The notes: generated from the sequence alone by a model not told the origin. DNA of 64,000 bases from JACQFK01 sp041482015 (GCA_041482015.1 JBGPCZ010000003.1:31508-95507); one strand, 5' to 3'. Shown: positions 1 through 9,206, counted from the stretch's first letter. Numbers and translations: made by a program.

Positions 1-2
1 CC

Positions 3-2186
3 GTCGAGCAGGCCGTGCGGGCCGTGGGCGGCGTCCGGGAAGTTAACGTCAACTTCGCCTCCGAGCGCGCCACGCTCGAGATCGACCCCGGCTCCTTCCG
101 GGCTCCCGCGCTCCAGCAGGCGCTCCTCGACCGGGGCTACCGCGCCCTCCCGCGCCGGCGCGTCTGGCGCGTGGATGGGCTCGATCCCTCGGGCGTCGCG
201 GCGATCGAGGATCGGGTCCGCGCGCTGCCGGGCGTCTCGGCGGCCGCCGTCAACTACGCGACCGGCACCGTCGCCGCCGACCTCCTCTTCTACGCCGATG
301 TCGAGGGGCTCCTTCGCGCCCAGGGCTTCGAGCCCCGCCCGGAGGAGACCCACGTGCGGGACACCGAGGTGCGGGATCTCGCCCTCCGGGCCGGCGTTGC
401 GATCGCCCTCGCGGCCGCGATCATGACGCTGTCCATGCTCCACGCGGGACCGCACTGGCTCCAGGCCCTGCTCGCGATCCCCGTCCAGTTCTGGTGCGGC
501 TGGACGTTCCATTCGGGGTTCCTCCGCTCGCTCCGCCATTTCCGCGCCGACATGAACGCGCTCATTTCGATCGGCACGAACGCCGCGTTCTTCGCGAGCC
601 TGGGATCAAGGATGCCGTACTACGACACGGCGGCGACGATTATCGCGATCGTGCTCCTCGGCCGGCTCCTCGAGCTCCGGGCACGGCGCGGGACCCGCCG
701 GGCCGTCGAGTCGCTCATCGAACTTGCGCCCCGGGGGGACGTCAAGCCGGGCGATGAACGGACGATCAAGCCGGGCGAGCGGTTCCCCGCCGACGGTGTC
801 GTCACGGCGGGGACGGGCGCGGTCGACGAGTCGATGCTGACCGGCGAGAGCGCTCCCGTCGACAAGAAGCCGGGCGACCGCGCGATCGGCGGAACGCTCA
901 ACCGCACGGGCGCGCTCACGGTCAAGTTCGACCGCACGGGTGACGACACGATGCTTGCGCGCATCGTGAAGGCCGTCCGCGAATCGCAGGGGAGCAAGCC
1001 CCCCGTCCAGCGCCTCGCCGACCTCTGGGCCGGCCGGTTCGTGCCAATCGTGCTCGTCGTCGCGTCCGCAACGCTGGCGGTGTGGCTCTGGCTCGATCGT
1101 TCTTATGCGCTCCAGGCCACCGTCGCGGTCTTGATCGTCGCGTGCCCCTGTGCGTTCGGGCTCGCGACGCCCACCGCGGTCATCGTCGCGGTAGGCCGCG
1201 CGGCGCGCCTCGGCATCCTCTTCAAAGATGCCCCCGCCCTTGAGGGGATCGCGCTCCTGGATCGGATCGTCTTCGACAAGACGGGCACGTTGACGCAAGG
1301 GCGCCCGTCCGTCACCTCGATCGTCGCCGCCCCGGGCTTCTCAAAGGAGGACGTCATCCGCCTCGCCGCCGCCGTCGAGCGGCTTTCCGAGCATCCTCTC
1401 GCTCAAGCCATCGTCGCGGCCGCTCCTCCCGGCCCCCCCGCGACGGAGTTCGACGCGCGACCGGGCCTGGGGGCGATCGCAAAGGTCGATGCCGCCGAGA
1501 TTGCCGTCGGCAACCGATCGTTCTTCGCGATGCTTGGGGTCAATTTCGCGCCGCTCCAGCACGATGTCACGAACGCCGTCCTGCACGGCGAGACAGCCGT
1601 GCTCGTTGCAAAGGACGGCATCCTGGCCGGGGTCATTGCCCTTGCGGACGCCCCGCGGCTCGAGTCGGCGGGGGTCGTGCGCGACCTGCGGGCCATGGGT
1701 CTGGAGGTCTCGATGCTGACCGGCGACGACGGCACAACCGCGGGCGCGATGGCGGAGCGCCTGGGGATCCAGGAGGTAAAGGCCGAGGTGATGCCCCCGG
1801 ACAAGGCGGCCGCGGTGAAGGAGATGCAGGCGAGGGGGCGCGTGGGGATGGTGGGCGACGGCATCAACGACGCCCCGGCGCTCGCGCAGGCCGACGTGGG
1901 GATCGCGGTCCACCAGGGGACGGACGTCGCGATCGAGTCGGCCGACGTGGTCCTGATGAAAAACGACCTTGGGCGGGTGGTGAAGGCGGTCCAGCTGGGT
2001 CGCCGCGCGCGGCGGGTGATCCACCAGAACTTTGCCTGGGCGTTCGGCTACAACGCGATCCTGATCCCGCTCGCGGCCGGCGTGTTCAAAAGGTGGGGTC
2101 TCTCGCTCGACCCGATGGTGGCGGCGGCGGCCATGGCACTCTCCTCGATCACCGTCGTCGCCAACTCGCTCCGCCTGGCCCGCTAG
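3..2186 (+). CDS. copA: Cu+-exporting P1B-type ATPase (CopA-like), 5' end cut by window edge
   Basis: Pumps Cu+ out of the cytoplasm at the expense of ATP. The reading frame is open to base 3, and the first residues (VEQAV.., then GVREVNVNF) are the tail of a heavy-metal-associated (HMA) domain, so the true start and first CxxC lie upstream. Counting from the GTG at base 15, an HMA-like second domain follows (about residues 48-108) but has DPSG where CxxC is expected. Then come eight membrane helices, the TGES actuator loop (about 274), the CPC metal site (about 376), the DKTGTLT phosphorylation site (about 420), the SEHPLA ATP-binding motif (about 458) and GDGINDAP (about 614). The last two helices carry the YN and MxxSS residues typical of Cu+ pumps. 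The actuator strand region between LIELAPRG and PGERFPADG is about 15 residues shorter than in Archaeoglobus CopA from memory. Its stop shares CTAG with the convergent gene. Confidence 0.93.
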   Translation, partial: VEQAVRAVGGVREVNVNFASERATLEIDPGSFRAPALQQALLDRGYRALPRRRVWRVDGLDPSGVAAIEDRVRALPGVSAAAVNYATGTVAADLLFYADVEGLLRAQGFEPRPEETHVRDTEVRDLALRAGVAIALAAAIMTLSMLHAGPHWLQALLAIPVQFWCGWTFHSGFLRSLRHFRADMNALISIGTNAAFFASLGSRMPYYDTAATIIAIVLLGRLLELRARRGTRRAVESLIELAPRGDVKPGDERTIKPGERFPADGVVTAGTGAVDESMLTGESAPVDKKPGDRAIGGTLNRTGALTVKFDRTGDDTMLARIVKAVRESQGSKPPVQRLADLWAGRFVPIVLVVASATLAVWLWLDRSYALQATVAVLIVACPCAFGLATPTAVIVAVGRAARLGILFKDAPALEGIALLDRIVFDKTGTLTQGRPSVTSIVAAPGFSKEDVIRLAAAVERLSEHPLAQAIVAAAPPGPPATEFDARPGLGAIAKVDAAEIAVGNRSFFAMLGVNFAPLQHDVTNAVLHGETAVLVAKDGILAGVIALADAPRLESAGVVRDLRAMGLEVSMLTGDDGTTAGAMAERLGIQEVKAEVMPPDKAAAVKEMQARGRVGMVGDGINDAPALAQADVGIAVHQGTDVAIESADVVLMKNDLGRVVKAVQLGRRARRVIHQNFAWAFGYNAILIPLAAGVFKRWGLSLDPMVAAAAMALSSITVVANSLRLAR

Positions 2187-3499
2187 ATCGAAAGCACGCC
2201 CGTGCTGTCGCCCAGCGTCTCGTGCTTCACGCCCACCCGCAGGAGCAGCGCGAGCCAGAGGTTGTTGAGCGGCGTCTCCTTGGGAAACTTCACGTGGCGG
2301 CCCGACTTGATCGTGCCGCCGCCCTTCCCCGCCAGGAGGATCGGAAGGTTGTCGTGGTTGTGCGCGTTACCGTCGGAGTTCGCGCTCCCGTAGGCGATCA
2401 TGCAGTGGTCAAGCAGCGTTCCGTCGCCTTCCTTGACCGCCTTCAACCGGCCGATCAGGTGCGCGAACTGCTTCACGTGGAACGTGTTGATCTTCGCGAT
2501 CTTCGAGGTCTTCTCCTTGTTCCCGCCGTGGTGCGACAGGTCGTGGTGCCCCTCGGGCACGCCGATGAACGCATAAGGCTTGTTGCTGCCCTCGTTCGCG
2601 ACGACGAACGTCGCAACGCGGGTCACGTCCGCCTGGAAGGCCAGCGCCATCAGGTCGGCCATCAGCTTGATGTGCTCCTCCATGCTGGGCGGGATCCCCG
2701 CGGGGCGGGACGCGCCGTCGGGCGGCTTGACCTCGGGGAGCGTCGCCGCGCGCTGCAGGCGCGCCTCGATGTCGCGGATCGACGTGATGTACTGGTCGAG
2801 CTTCTGCTGGTCACTCTTGCCGACCTTGCCGTTCAGCTCCTTGTAGTCCTCGCGCACGAGGTCGATCACGCTCTGCCGCTCCTCGCGCATCTTCGCGCGC
2901 TCCGCGGTCGAGCCGCCGCCGAACAGGCGATCGAAGACCGATTTCGGATTGACCTCCTTGGGCAGCGGCTGGGTGGCCGAGCGCCACGACATCGTCGACG
3001 AGTAGACGCAGCTGTAGCCGGAGTCGCAGTTGCCGGCCATGGCCCCCGCCTCGCATCCGATCTCGAGCGACGACAGGCGCGTCTGCTCGCCGATCGCCGC
3101 CGCCGCCACCTGGTCGGCAGAGATGCCGGCCCGGATGTCGGTGCCGTCGGTCTTTCGCGGCTGCGCGCCGGTCAGGAACGCACCGAGCGCGCGGGCGTGG
3201 TCGCCGCCGCCGTCGCCGTGCGGGCGGGCCTTGTCGGCCGTGAGCCCCGTGAGGACGAGCACGTCCTCGCGGACGTCCTTCAAGGGCTGGAGAATCGCGG
3301 GCATCTCGTAGTCCGCCCCCTCGGCGGAGGGGGTCCAGTCGGCCATGTTCTTGCCGTTCGGCGTGTAGAGGAATCCCATGCGGACCGGCGGAGTCGCGCG
3401 GCCCGGGCTGGCGAAGGCGGGAACCATCGCGTCCAGCCACGGGAGCGCGACGGCGGCGCCGGCGCCGCGCAGGAGGGCCCTTCTCGAGATCGCCTTCAT
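2183..3499 (-). CDS. DUF1552 domain protein with Tat signal
   Basis: Secreted protein of 438 residues from the DUF1552 family, which in Planctomycetota and relatives is almost always encoded next to a DUF1592-type cytochrome; its biochemical role is not established. The N-terminus has a Tat-type signal (SRRALLRGAGAAVALPWLDA). Recognisable family stretches are MGFLYTPNGKN (about 41) and GGGDHARALGAFLTG (about 97). The ATG at 3499 is preceded by GGAGG and lies 13 bases after the stop of the upstream DUF1592 gene, so the two are one transcription unit. The stop codon overlaps that of copA on the other strand through CTAG. Family call is confident; function is not. Confidence 0.88.
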   Translation of the reverse strand: MKAISRRALLRGAGAAVALPWLDAMVPAFASPGRATPPVRMGFLYTPNGKNMADWTPSAEGADYEMPAILQPLKDVREDVLVLTGLTADKARPHGDGGGDHARALGAFLTGAQPRKTDGTDIRAGISADQVAAAAIGEQTRLSSLEIGCEAGAMAGNCDSGYSCVYSSTMSWRSATQPLPKEVNPKSVFDRLFGGGSTAERAKMREERQSVIDLVREDYKELNGKVGKSDQQKLDQYITSIRDIEARLQRAATLPEVKPPDGASRPAGIPPSMEEHIKLMADLMALAFQADVTRVATFVVANEGSNKPYAFIGVPEGHHDLSHHGGNKEKTSKIAKINTFHVKQFAHLIGRLKAVKEGDGTLLDHCMIAYGSANSDGNAHNHDNLPILLAGKGGGTIKSGRHVKFPKETPLNNLWLALLLRVGVKHETLGDSTGVLSI

Positions 3500-3512
3500 G
3501 GTGCTGCCTCCG

Positions 3513-6062
3513 TCAATCCTTAGTATTCTTACCCCGCCGCAGGCGGAACGGGTCGCTCTTGACGATTTCGGCCACCAGGGTCGAGAACTTGTACTGGTCG
3601 CGCGCGAGCGCCGCTTGGATCCGGTCGAGGGCCCGCTCGTCGGACGGTTCGACGCCCCGGCCGATCCCGAAGATCATCAGCTTCTCCGCGAGACAGCGCG
3701 CGAACTTGTCCTTCTTCGCGAGGAGGATCTTCCGGAGCTCCGGGAATCCTTTGAACGACGTCCCGTCGGCGAACACGCCCTCGGCGTCGATCTCGAAGTT
3801 CCCGTCCTTCGCGCGCCACGCGCCGACCGCGTTGTAGTTCTCCAGCGCGAAGCCGATCGAATCCATGTTCTTGTGGCAGTTCGCGCAGTTCGGGTTGGCG
3901 CGGTGCTGCTCCATCCGCTGGCGGAGCGAGCCCGCCTGCACGGCCGCGGGCGCCTCGTTCAACTCTGGCACGTTCGGCGGCGGAGGCGGGGGCGGCGTGC
4001 CCAGGATCTGCTCCAGCACCCAGCGCCCCCTTTTGACCGGCGACGTGCGTGTCGGGTTGGACGTGACGGTCAGCACGCTCGCCTGCGTGATCAGGCCCCC
4101 GCGTTCGCCGCCCTGGAGCGACACGCGCACGAAGCCGTCGCCCCGGATCGGCTGGCCGCCCTGCTTCGCCGGCTTCTGTCCGATCTTGTTGCCGTTCGTG
4201 TCCGCGATCCCGTAATGGCGCGCGAGCCGCTCGTTCATGAACGTGTAGTCCGCGCCGATCAGGTCGAGGATGCTCCGGTCCTCGCGGAAGACGCTCTCGA
4301 CGAACATCTCCGTCTCCTGGAGCATGTCCTCGCGAAGGCGGTTGTTGAAGGCCGGGAAGAGCCCGCCGTCGGGCGAGATCGTGTGGATCCGCCGGATCTG
4401 AAGCCACTGGACCGCGAAGTTGTCGACGAGAGACCGCGCCCGCGCGTCCTTGAGCATGCGCTGCACCTGCTTGTCGAGGTTCGCCGTGAGCTGTCCCTTG
4501 CCGGCGAGCGAGAGCAACTCCTCGTCGGGCATCGTGCTCCATACGAAATACGAGAGCCGCGACGCCAGCTGGTGCTCCGTGATCGGGTGGGCGTCGTTCG
4601 CATCGGGCCGGTCGTCGAGCTCGACGCGGAAGAGGAACTTGGGCGAGACGAGCACGGCCTGCAGCGCGAGCTGAATGCCGGCCTCCCACTTCCCCCCCTT
4701 GGATTCCGTCGCGTCGACCAGCTTCACGAGACGGGCGATCTCCCCGTCGCTGGCCGGACGGCGGTACGCGCGCGACGCGAACTGCCGGAGGATCTCCTTC
4801 GACTGCTCCGCCTTCGGCTTGCCCGCGACGGCGGCCGTGACGCGCCGCTGGAACGCGGGGCGCGGGTCCATCGGCCCCACGAGGACAAAGCTCTCCAAGT
4901 CCAGCTCGGGAACGGGGTCGGCATCGGGTGCCTTCGCCTCGGCCTTCTTCTCGGGCGCCTTCGGGTCGGCCGGCTTTCCTTCCGCGGGCTTGGGATCGGG
5001 CGCTTTCTTTTCCGGCGGTTTTGCCTCCGCCTTCTTGGTCTCCGTCGGCCTGACGAGCGCGACGGCCATCCGCTGGATCCCGGGGATGGACGCGAGCTTG
5101 ACCTGGATCTTCTGGGCTTCCTTCTCCGTCGCGGCCTTGATCTCGATCGTCTCGACGATCTTGAAGGGCCGGAGGTTCTGGAGCGACGCGCCCGAGAGCT
5201 TCGCGATCTCCGAGTCGGGCGCCGGATCGGGCACGCCCTTTCCGCACGCGAGCACCGCGACTTTCACCGGCCCCTTGGGCGCATAGCAACGGAACCGGAA
5301 GGAGTACTCGCTTTCCGGGTCGACCCGGTACTCCTTGAAGAGCGGGCCCGTCTTGACCGAGTCGCCTTTCTCCGTCGAGACCGGCCGGAAGCGCGCCTGC
5401 GACACGTTCGCCCCGGCGGGCTCGAGGTATTTGGCGCCGGTGTGGTTCTCGGGCGTCTTGATCGCATCGGCCGGGAACGCCCGCTGGACGATGTGCTCCG
5501 CCGCCGCCAGGTACTTCTCGAGATGGACGGGCGAGAGCGAGAGGACGTCGCCAATCGTGTCAAATCCGAAGCCGATGTCGTCGGAAGGAAAGTCCTCGGT
5601 CGGATCGAAGTCGATGCCCGTCAGGTCGCGGACCGTGTTCGCGTACTCGGCGCGGTTGAGGCGGCGAACCGTCACGCGGCCGGGGTTGAGCGGCGCCTTC
5701 GGGTCGATTTTGTTGAGCGCGGCCTCGACCCAGCGGGTGAGCTGCTCGCGCTCCCCCGGAGTGGGCTGCTCCTTCGTCTCCTCCGGCGGCATCTCGTGGG
5801 AGGAGACCTTGAGCAGGACCTCCTTCCAGACCTTCCGGTTCTGGCGCACGGAGTCTTCGCTTGCGAAGACCGCGAGGTTCAGGTCGGCCTTGGGTTTCGG
5901 CTGGCCGCCGTGGCACTTGATGCAATATTTCGCGAGGACCGGCTGGACCTTCTGGAAGGAGGGATCATCCTTCCCCGCCTGCGACTGGAGGGTCCCGTTC
6001 CCCGGGAGGAAGAGGAACGAAGTCAAAAGAACCCACGCCGCTCGCCCGATGCCCTTCACCAC
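3513..6062 (-). CDS. DUF1592-family planctomycete cytochrome c (DUF1587/1592/1588/1585), two heme motifs
   Basis: Exported 849-residue protein with a hydrophobic N-terminal signal and a planctomycete cytochrome-c domain containing CIKCH (C47-H51). It continues with a DUF1587-like stretch (NRAEYANTVRDLTG, about 142), the DUF1595/1592 region, a DUF1588 stretch (SPVKRGRWVLEQILG followed by a run of seven prolines) and a second heme motif CANCH (C726-H730) in a DUF1585-like end. A Lys/Pro/Glu/Ala-rich linker lies around residues 345-385, between the carbohydrate-binding-like and DUF1592 parts. The start is GTG (6062, or the adjacent GTG at 6059) behind GGCGGAG. Co-transcribed with DUF1552. Such pairs are thought to act on polymeric carbon outside the cytoplasm, but no substrate is proven. 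Heme attachment would need the ResB/CcsA system encoded downstream at 7.5-10.6 kb. Confidence 0.9.
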   Translation of the reverse strand: MVKGIGRAAWVLLTSFLFLPGNGTLQSQAGKDDPSFQKVQPVLAKYCIKCHGGQPKPKADLNLAVFASEDSVRQNRKVWKEVLLKVSSHEMPPEETKEQPTPGEREQLTRWVEAALNKIDPKAPLNPGRVTVRRLNRAEYANTVRDLTGIDFDPTEDFPSDDIGFGFDTIGDVLSLSPVHLEKYLAAAEHIVQRAFPADAIKTPENHTGAKYLEPAGANVSQARFRPVSTEKGDSVKTGPLFKEYRVDPESEYSFRFRCYAPKGPVKVAVLACGKGVPDPAPDSEIAKLSGASLQNLRPFKIVETIEIKAATEKEAQKIQVKLASIPGIQRMAVALVRPTETKKAEAKPPEKKAPDPKPAEGKPADPKAPEKKAEAKAPDADPVPELDLESFVLVGPMDPRPAFQRRVTAAVAGKPKAEQSKEILRQFASRAYRRPASDGEIARLVKLVDATESKGGKWEAGIQLALQAVLVSPKFLFRVELDDRPDANDAHPITEHQLASRLSYFVWSTMPDEELLSLAGKGQLTANLDKQVQRMLKDARARSLVDNFAVQWLQIRRIHTISPDGGLFPAFNNRLREDMLQETEMFVESVFREDRSILDLIGADYTFMNERLARHYGIADTNGNKIGQKPAKQGGQPIRGDGFVRVSLQGGERGGLITQASVLTVTSNPTRTSPVKRGRWVLEQILGTPPPPPPPNVPELNEAPAAVQAGSLRQRMEQHRANPNCANCHKNMDSIGFALENYNAVGAWRAKDGNFEIDAEGVFADGTSFKGFPELRKILLAKKDKFARCLAEKLMIFGIGRGVEPSDERALDRIQAALARDQYKFSTLVAEIVKSDPFRLRRGKNTKD

Positions 6063-6152
6063 GTTGTCTCCGCCTACCCTAAACTACGCTTCCCGACCGG
6101 GGTCCTGGACCCATGAAGGATATATCGGTTCGGCGGCGTGGTGTGACCGGGG

Positions 6153-6158
6153 TATGAT
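6153..6158 (+). promoter_or_regulatory. -10 box TATGAT, predicted leaderless
   Basis: TATGAT ends six bases before the ATG at 6165, and no Shine-Dalgarno sequence fits in between. Transcription starting about seven bases after the box would begin at the start codon. Confidence 0.5.
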
Positions 6159-6164
6159 GCTCCC

Positions 6165-6683
6165 ATGACCTGCGCGGTCTGCGGGAAGGACATGGGACAG
6201 CCGGCCTACCCCTGCCCGTGGTGCGGCCAGACGCCCGGCGCGCCCCCGGCCCGCTCGGCGAAACTCGACGACCACCGCGAGGAGATGCAGCTCGACTTGG
6301 CGAAGCGCGACCTCGAGGCCGGCGCCCGCCGCAAGAGCCGGCTCATGGCCCACGCCGTCACCGGCGCGATCACGTTCTTCCTTTTGAATCTCCTGCTCGG
6401 GCTCCCGATGAGCCTCACTCTTTCTGTGCTGGCCACCAACGCCGTGACGAGCGTGCTCCTCGGGATGCCGATCGGGTACCTGATCAGCTGGTTCGCGGCG
6501 GGCCGCATGAGGGGTGCGCTCATCTCGATGGGGGTCTTCTTCATCCTGCAGCTCATCGTGGGCCTCGCGGCCCGCGAGGCCGGGGATACGTTTCGTGGCG
6601 TGATCGCGGGAGCGGCCCTCCGCTGCCCGGCGGGCGCGATCCCCGGCTGGATCATCGGGATGCACGTCGAAGTGGACGACTGA
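6165..6683 (+). CDS. small zinc-ribbon membrane protein, unknown function
   Basis: I do not recognise the family. The 172-residue product begins with two CxxC pairs (CAVC at 3-6 and CPWC at 17-20), which together could bind one zinc ion. A charged, probably helical stretch (about 32-60, rich in Asp/Glu/Arg/Lys) follows, then about four hydrophobic segments (about 64-83, 85-108, 118-133, 142-165). The layout suggests a cytoplasmic zinc ribbon anchored to the membrane. It stands alone on the plus strand between two leftward operons and converges on larE, with an AT-rich inverted repeat in the 41-base gap. Confidence 0.7.
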   Translation: MTCAVCGKDMGQPAYPCPWCGQTPGAPPARSAKLDDHREEMQLDLAKRDLEAGARRKSRLMAHAVTGAITFFLLNLLLGLPMSLTLSVLATNAVTSVLLGMPIGYLISWFAAGRMRGALISMGVFFILQLIVGLAAREAGDTFRGVIAGAALRCPAGAIPGWIIGMHVEVDD

Positions 6684-6690
6684 CCTGTTC

Positions 6691-6719
6691 GTGCAAAAAC
6701 AGACGGTACGTTTTTGTAC
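6691..6719. terminator. AT-rich inverted repeat, probable bidirectional terminator
   Basis: GTGCAAAAAC (6691-6700) and GTTTTTGTAC (6710-6719) form a ten-pair stem (nine Watson-Crick pairs and one G-U) with a nine-base loop, lying between two convergent stop codons. The A-run and T-run would put U-rich RNA at the 3' side on either strand. It is AT-rich against GC-rich surroundings. A protein-binding operator is possible, but the convergent position favours termination. Confidence 0.5.
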
Positions 6720-6724
6720 GGGAC

Positions 6725-7519
6725 CTACAGTCCCTCGTTCAGGCTCCCGGTGCGGTAGCCCTGGAGATCGAGCGCGACGTAGCGGAAGCCCGCCGCCTTG
6801 ACGCGCTCGATGACGAGCTCGCGGAGGGGTGAGCGGACGAGCTCCTCGAGGTCGCGCGGGTCGACCTCGATCCGCGCCACGTCGCCATGGTGGCGGACGC
6901 GGTACTGCCGCAGGCCCAGCTCGCGCAGGACCTCCTCGGCCCGCTCGATGGTCTTCAGCTTGTCCGGGGTCACCTCGCTGCCGTAGGGGATCCGCGACGA
7001 CAGGCACGCCATGGAGGGCTTGTCCCAGGTCGCAAGCCCCATCTCGCGCGACAGCCGGCGGATCTCGAGCTTGGTGAGGCCCGCGTCGGCCAGCGGCGCC
7101 CGGACGTGGTGCTCCCTAGCGGCCCGCGCGCCCGGCCGGTGGTCCGAACGGTCGTCGGCGATCTCGCCGTAGACGACGTACTTCAGGCCCTCGCGCCCGG
7201 CGATCGGCGCGAGCTTCGTGAAGAGCTCGTCCTTGCAGAAGAAGCAGCGCTCGGGGGAGTTCGCGCGGTAGCCCGCCTCCCCCAGCTCGCGCGTCTCGAC
7301 CAGGATCTGCCGAGCGCCCATCTCCAGGGCGTAGCGCTTCGCGTCCTCGAGCTCCGCCTGCGGATACGATTCGCTCAGCGCGGTGACGGCGACGGCCCGG
7401 TCGCCGAGCACGTCGCGCGCGACCTTGAGGAGAAACGTCGAGTCCACGCCGCCCGAGTAGGCGACGAGGACACTCTCCATGCCGGCGAGCGATTGCCTGA
7501 GCGTGTCGAGCTTGTCCAC
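6725..7519 (-). CDS. larE: ATP-dependent sacrificial sulfur transferase LarE
   Basis: PP-loop enzyme that adenylates and then donates sulfur to the nicotinic-acid-derived precursor of the nickel-pincer cofactor (known for Lactobacillus plantarum LarE, where a cysteine of the protein itself is sacrificed). The 264 residues show SGGVDST (about 21-27), a CFFCKDELF stretch (about 91) and MACLSSRIPYGSEV with C172, which corresponds to the sacrificial Cys176. The length is normal. The start is GTG, seven bases after the CcsA stop, with no clear Shine-Dalgarno sequence, so it is probably the last gene of the MBL-lipoprotein-resB-ccsA operon. LarA, LarB and LarC are not in this window. Confidence 0.88.
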   Translation of the reverse strand: MDKLDTLRQSLAGMESVLVAYSGGVDSTFLLKVARDVLGDRAVAVTALSESYPQAELEDAKRYALEMGARQILVETRELGEAGYRANSPERCFFCKDELFTKLAPIAGREGLKYVVYGEIADDRSDHRPGARAAREHHVRAPLADAGLTKLEIRRLSREMGLATWDKPSMACLSSRIPYGSEVTPDKLKTIERAEEVLRELGLRQYRVRHHGDVARIEVDPRDLEELVRSPLRELVIERVKAAGFRYVALDLQGYRTGSLNEGL

Positions 7520-7526
7520 GTGGATG

Positions 7527-9206
7527 TTAGATCCCTTTTGGCTCCGCGTGGGCCCCGCGCGCCTTGATGGGGCTCTGCCACTTTTCCGGCGGCACGGTCC
7601 AGCCGATCCCGATGATCACGGCCTGGCTCGCCACGAAGGCGATCAACCACCCCATCCGGCCCTCGGTGAAGCCATAGGTGTGAAGGCCGACGCTCAGTTC
7701 GTTCACGCCGAACCAGGACCAGGCGACCACGATGTTGCCGAAGACCGAGAGGATCGCCAGCCCGCGCTCCCGGACGAGCCCGCCCCACCGCGCGTGGAGC
7801 ATGAGGGCGTTCCAGAGGACGATCATGAGCGCGCCGTTCTCCTTGGGATCCCAGCCCCAGAAGCGGCCCCACGAGTCGTCCGCCCAGAGGCCGCCCAGGA
7901 CGGTGCCGACGAAGCTGAAGAACATCGCGAAGCAGGTCACGCCGTAGATGATCCGGGCCAGCGTCCGGCGGAGATCGTCGCTCTGCGTCGGGGTGAACAC
8001 TCCCTGCAGGATGAGGACGATCCCGAACAACCCGGAGAGGAACGTGGTCGCGTAGCCCAGCGTGATGCACGTGACGTGCGTGGCCAGCCAGAACTGCGTG
8101 TCGAGCACCGCCTGCTGGACCGCGATCGTGTCCCCCTCCATCGCGAGCGCGTCGGAGATGAGAAGCGTCGCGAAGCCGGCGGCGGAGGCGACGAGGCTGC
8201 CGACCCCCAGGCGGAAGATCCGCTCCAGGATCATCCCGACGAGCACGATCCCCCAGCCGATGAAGACGGCGGACGAGTACAGGTTGGTCACCATCACGAA
8301 GTAGCGCCCGGAGATGTACATCCTCGCCAGGAGCCCCAGCGTGTGGGGGATGAACGCGAACCAGATCAACGCCTGGGCCGACCGGTTGAGAGGGCGCGAC
8401 CAACCCATCCAGGCGAGGCAGGTCAGCACGAACCCCGCGAGGTAGAGTATCCGGCTCTGCCCGAAAGGATTCACCCGGTTGAAGAACTCCTCGAAGCCGG
8501 ACTTCTCGCTCACCGAGGCGTGGGAGGCGTGCATCCGGGCCAGGTGTTCGGCAACCGCGGCGTTGAACTTCGCGGCGTCGCCCTTGGCGTACTCGGTCAG
8601 GATCAGGTCCATGGGGTCGCCGTTGGACATCGGGCGCCAGTGGACCGAGCCGTCGGGAGGCGGCGTCACGCCGGGGACGTGATGGCTCGCGATCGACTCG
8701 TAAGTCATCAGCCGCGTCGCGAACTTCTTGAGCTGCCGTTCATACGCGTCCTTCGGTTCCCTCTCCTTGAGCTCATCCGCCTTTTTCAGCACCTCGCCCA
8801 GCTTCGAATTCGAGACGGCAATGTCCTCGATGGAGTACCGGTGGCTCTCCACCTCCTCGTTCAGCCCCAGCTTGTCCCGAAGCTGCGGATCGTCGATCTT
8901 GAAGACCCGGTGCTTCCGCGCGCGGAGCCCGGGGTCGCGGTCCTCGACCATCACGTCGACCAGCCAGCGGATCGCGGGCTGCCGCTTTCCGTCGGCGTCG
9001 ACGAACGACTCCCTTTCCGCGATCTCGTTCAGAAAAGTGCGGGCCATCGTATCCAGCGGCTTGGTGCGCCCGCTATCCTGCACCGGGAGGGCGGCAAGGT
9101 CGACCAGCCTCATCCCGTCCGACGCGGCGCCGGGAGGAAGGGCTCGCCCGCCGATCATCAGCGCGGCCAGCCCGACCAGGACCCAGGGGAGCAGGCGTCC
9201 GATCAT
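7527..9206 (-). CDS. ccsA: cytochrome c biogenesis protein CcsA/ResC
   Basis: Membrane heme-handling subunit of System II cytochrome c maturation; with ResB it delivers reduced heme to apocytochromes outside the membrane. I start it at the ATG at 9206 (559 residues), which overlaps the ResB stop as ATGA and sits behind GGAGGGCGGG. A hydrophobic helix is followed by an extracytoplasmic domain of about 250 residues, and then the multi-helix CcsA core with the heme-binding tryptophan-rich motif WGRFWGWDPKE (about 446-456). Standard CcsA proteins are about 300 residues, so this is the long form with an N-terminal extension. Its clients here plausibly include the DUF1592 and FecR/HzsA-like heme proteins. 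Confidence 0.9.
   Translation of the reverse strand: MIGRLLPWVLVGLAALMIGGRALPPGAASDGMRLVDLAALPVQDSGRTKPLDTMARTFLNEIAERESFVDADGKRQPAIRWLVDVMVEDRDPGLRARKHRVFKIDDPQLRDKLGLNEEVESHRYSIEDIAVSNSKLGEVLKKADELKEREPKDAYERQLKKFATRLMTYESIASHHVPGVTPPPDGSVHWRPMSNGDPMDLILTEYAKGDAAKFNAAVAEHLARMHASHASVSEKSGFEEFFNRVNPFGQSRILYLAGFVLTCLAWMGWSRPLNRSAQALIWFAFIPHTLGLLARMYISGRYFVMVTNLYSSAVFIGWGIVLVGMILERIFRLGVGSLVASAAGFATLLISDALAMEGDTIAVQQAVLDTQFWLATHVTCITLGYATTFLSGLFGIVLILQGVFTPTQSDDLRRTLARIIYGVTCFAMFFSFVGTVLGGLWADDSWGRFWGWDPKENGALMIVLWNALMLHARWGGLVRERGLAILSVFGNIVVAWSWFGVNELSVGLHTYGFTEGRMGWLIAFVASQAVIIGIGWTVPPEKWQSPIKARGAHAEPKGI

Noticed and set aside
3378..6116. Very long open frame (912 codons) antisense to the DUF1592 gene
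   Set aside because: Arg/Leu/Asp/Val/Gly-rich composition typical of the reverse frame of a GC-rich gene, no family motif, and the opposite strand has a clear DUF1592 protein.
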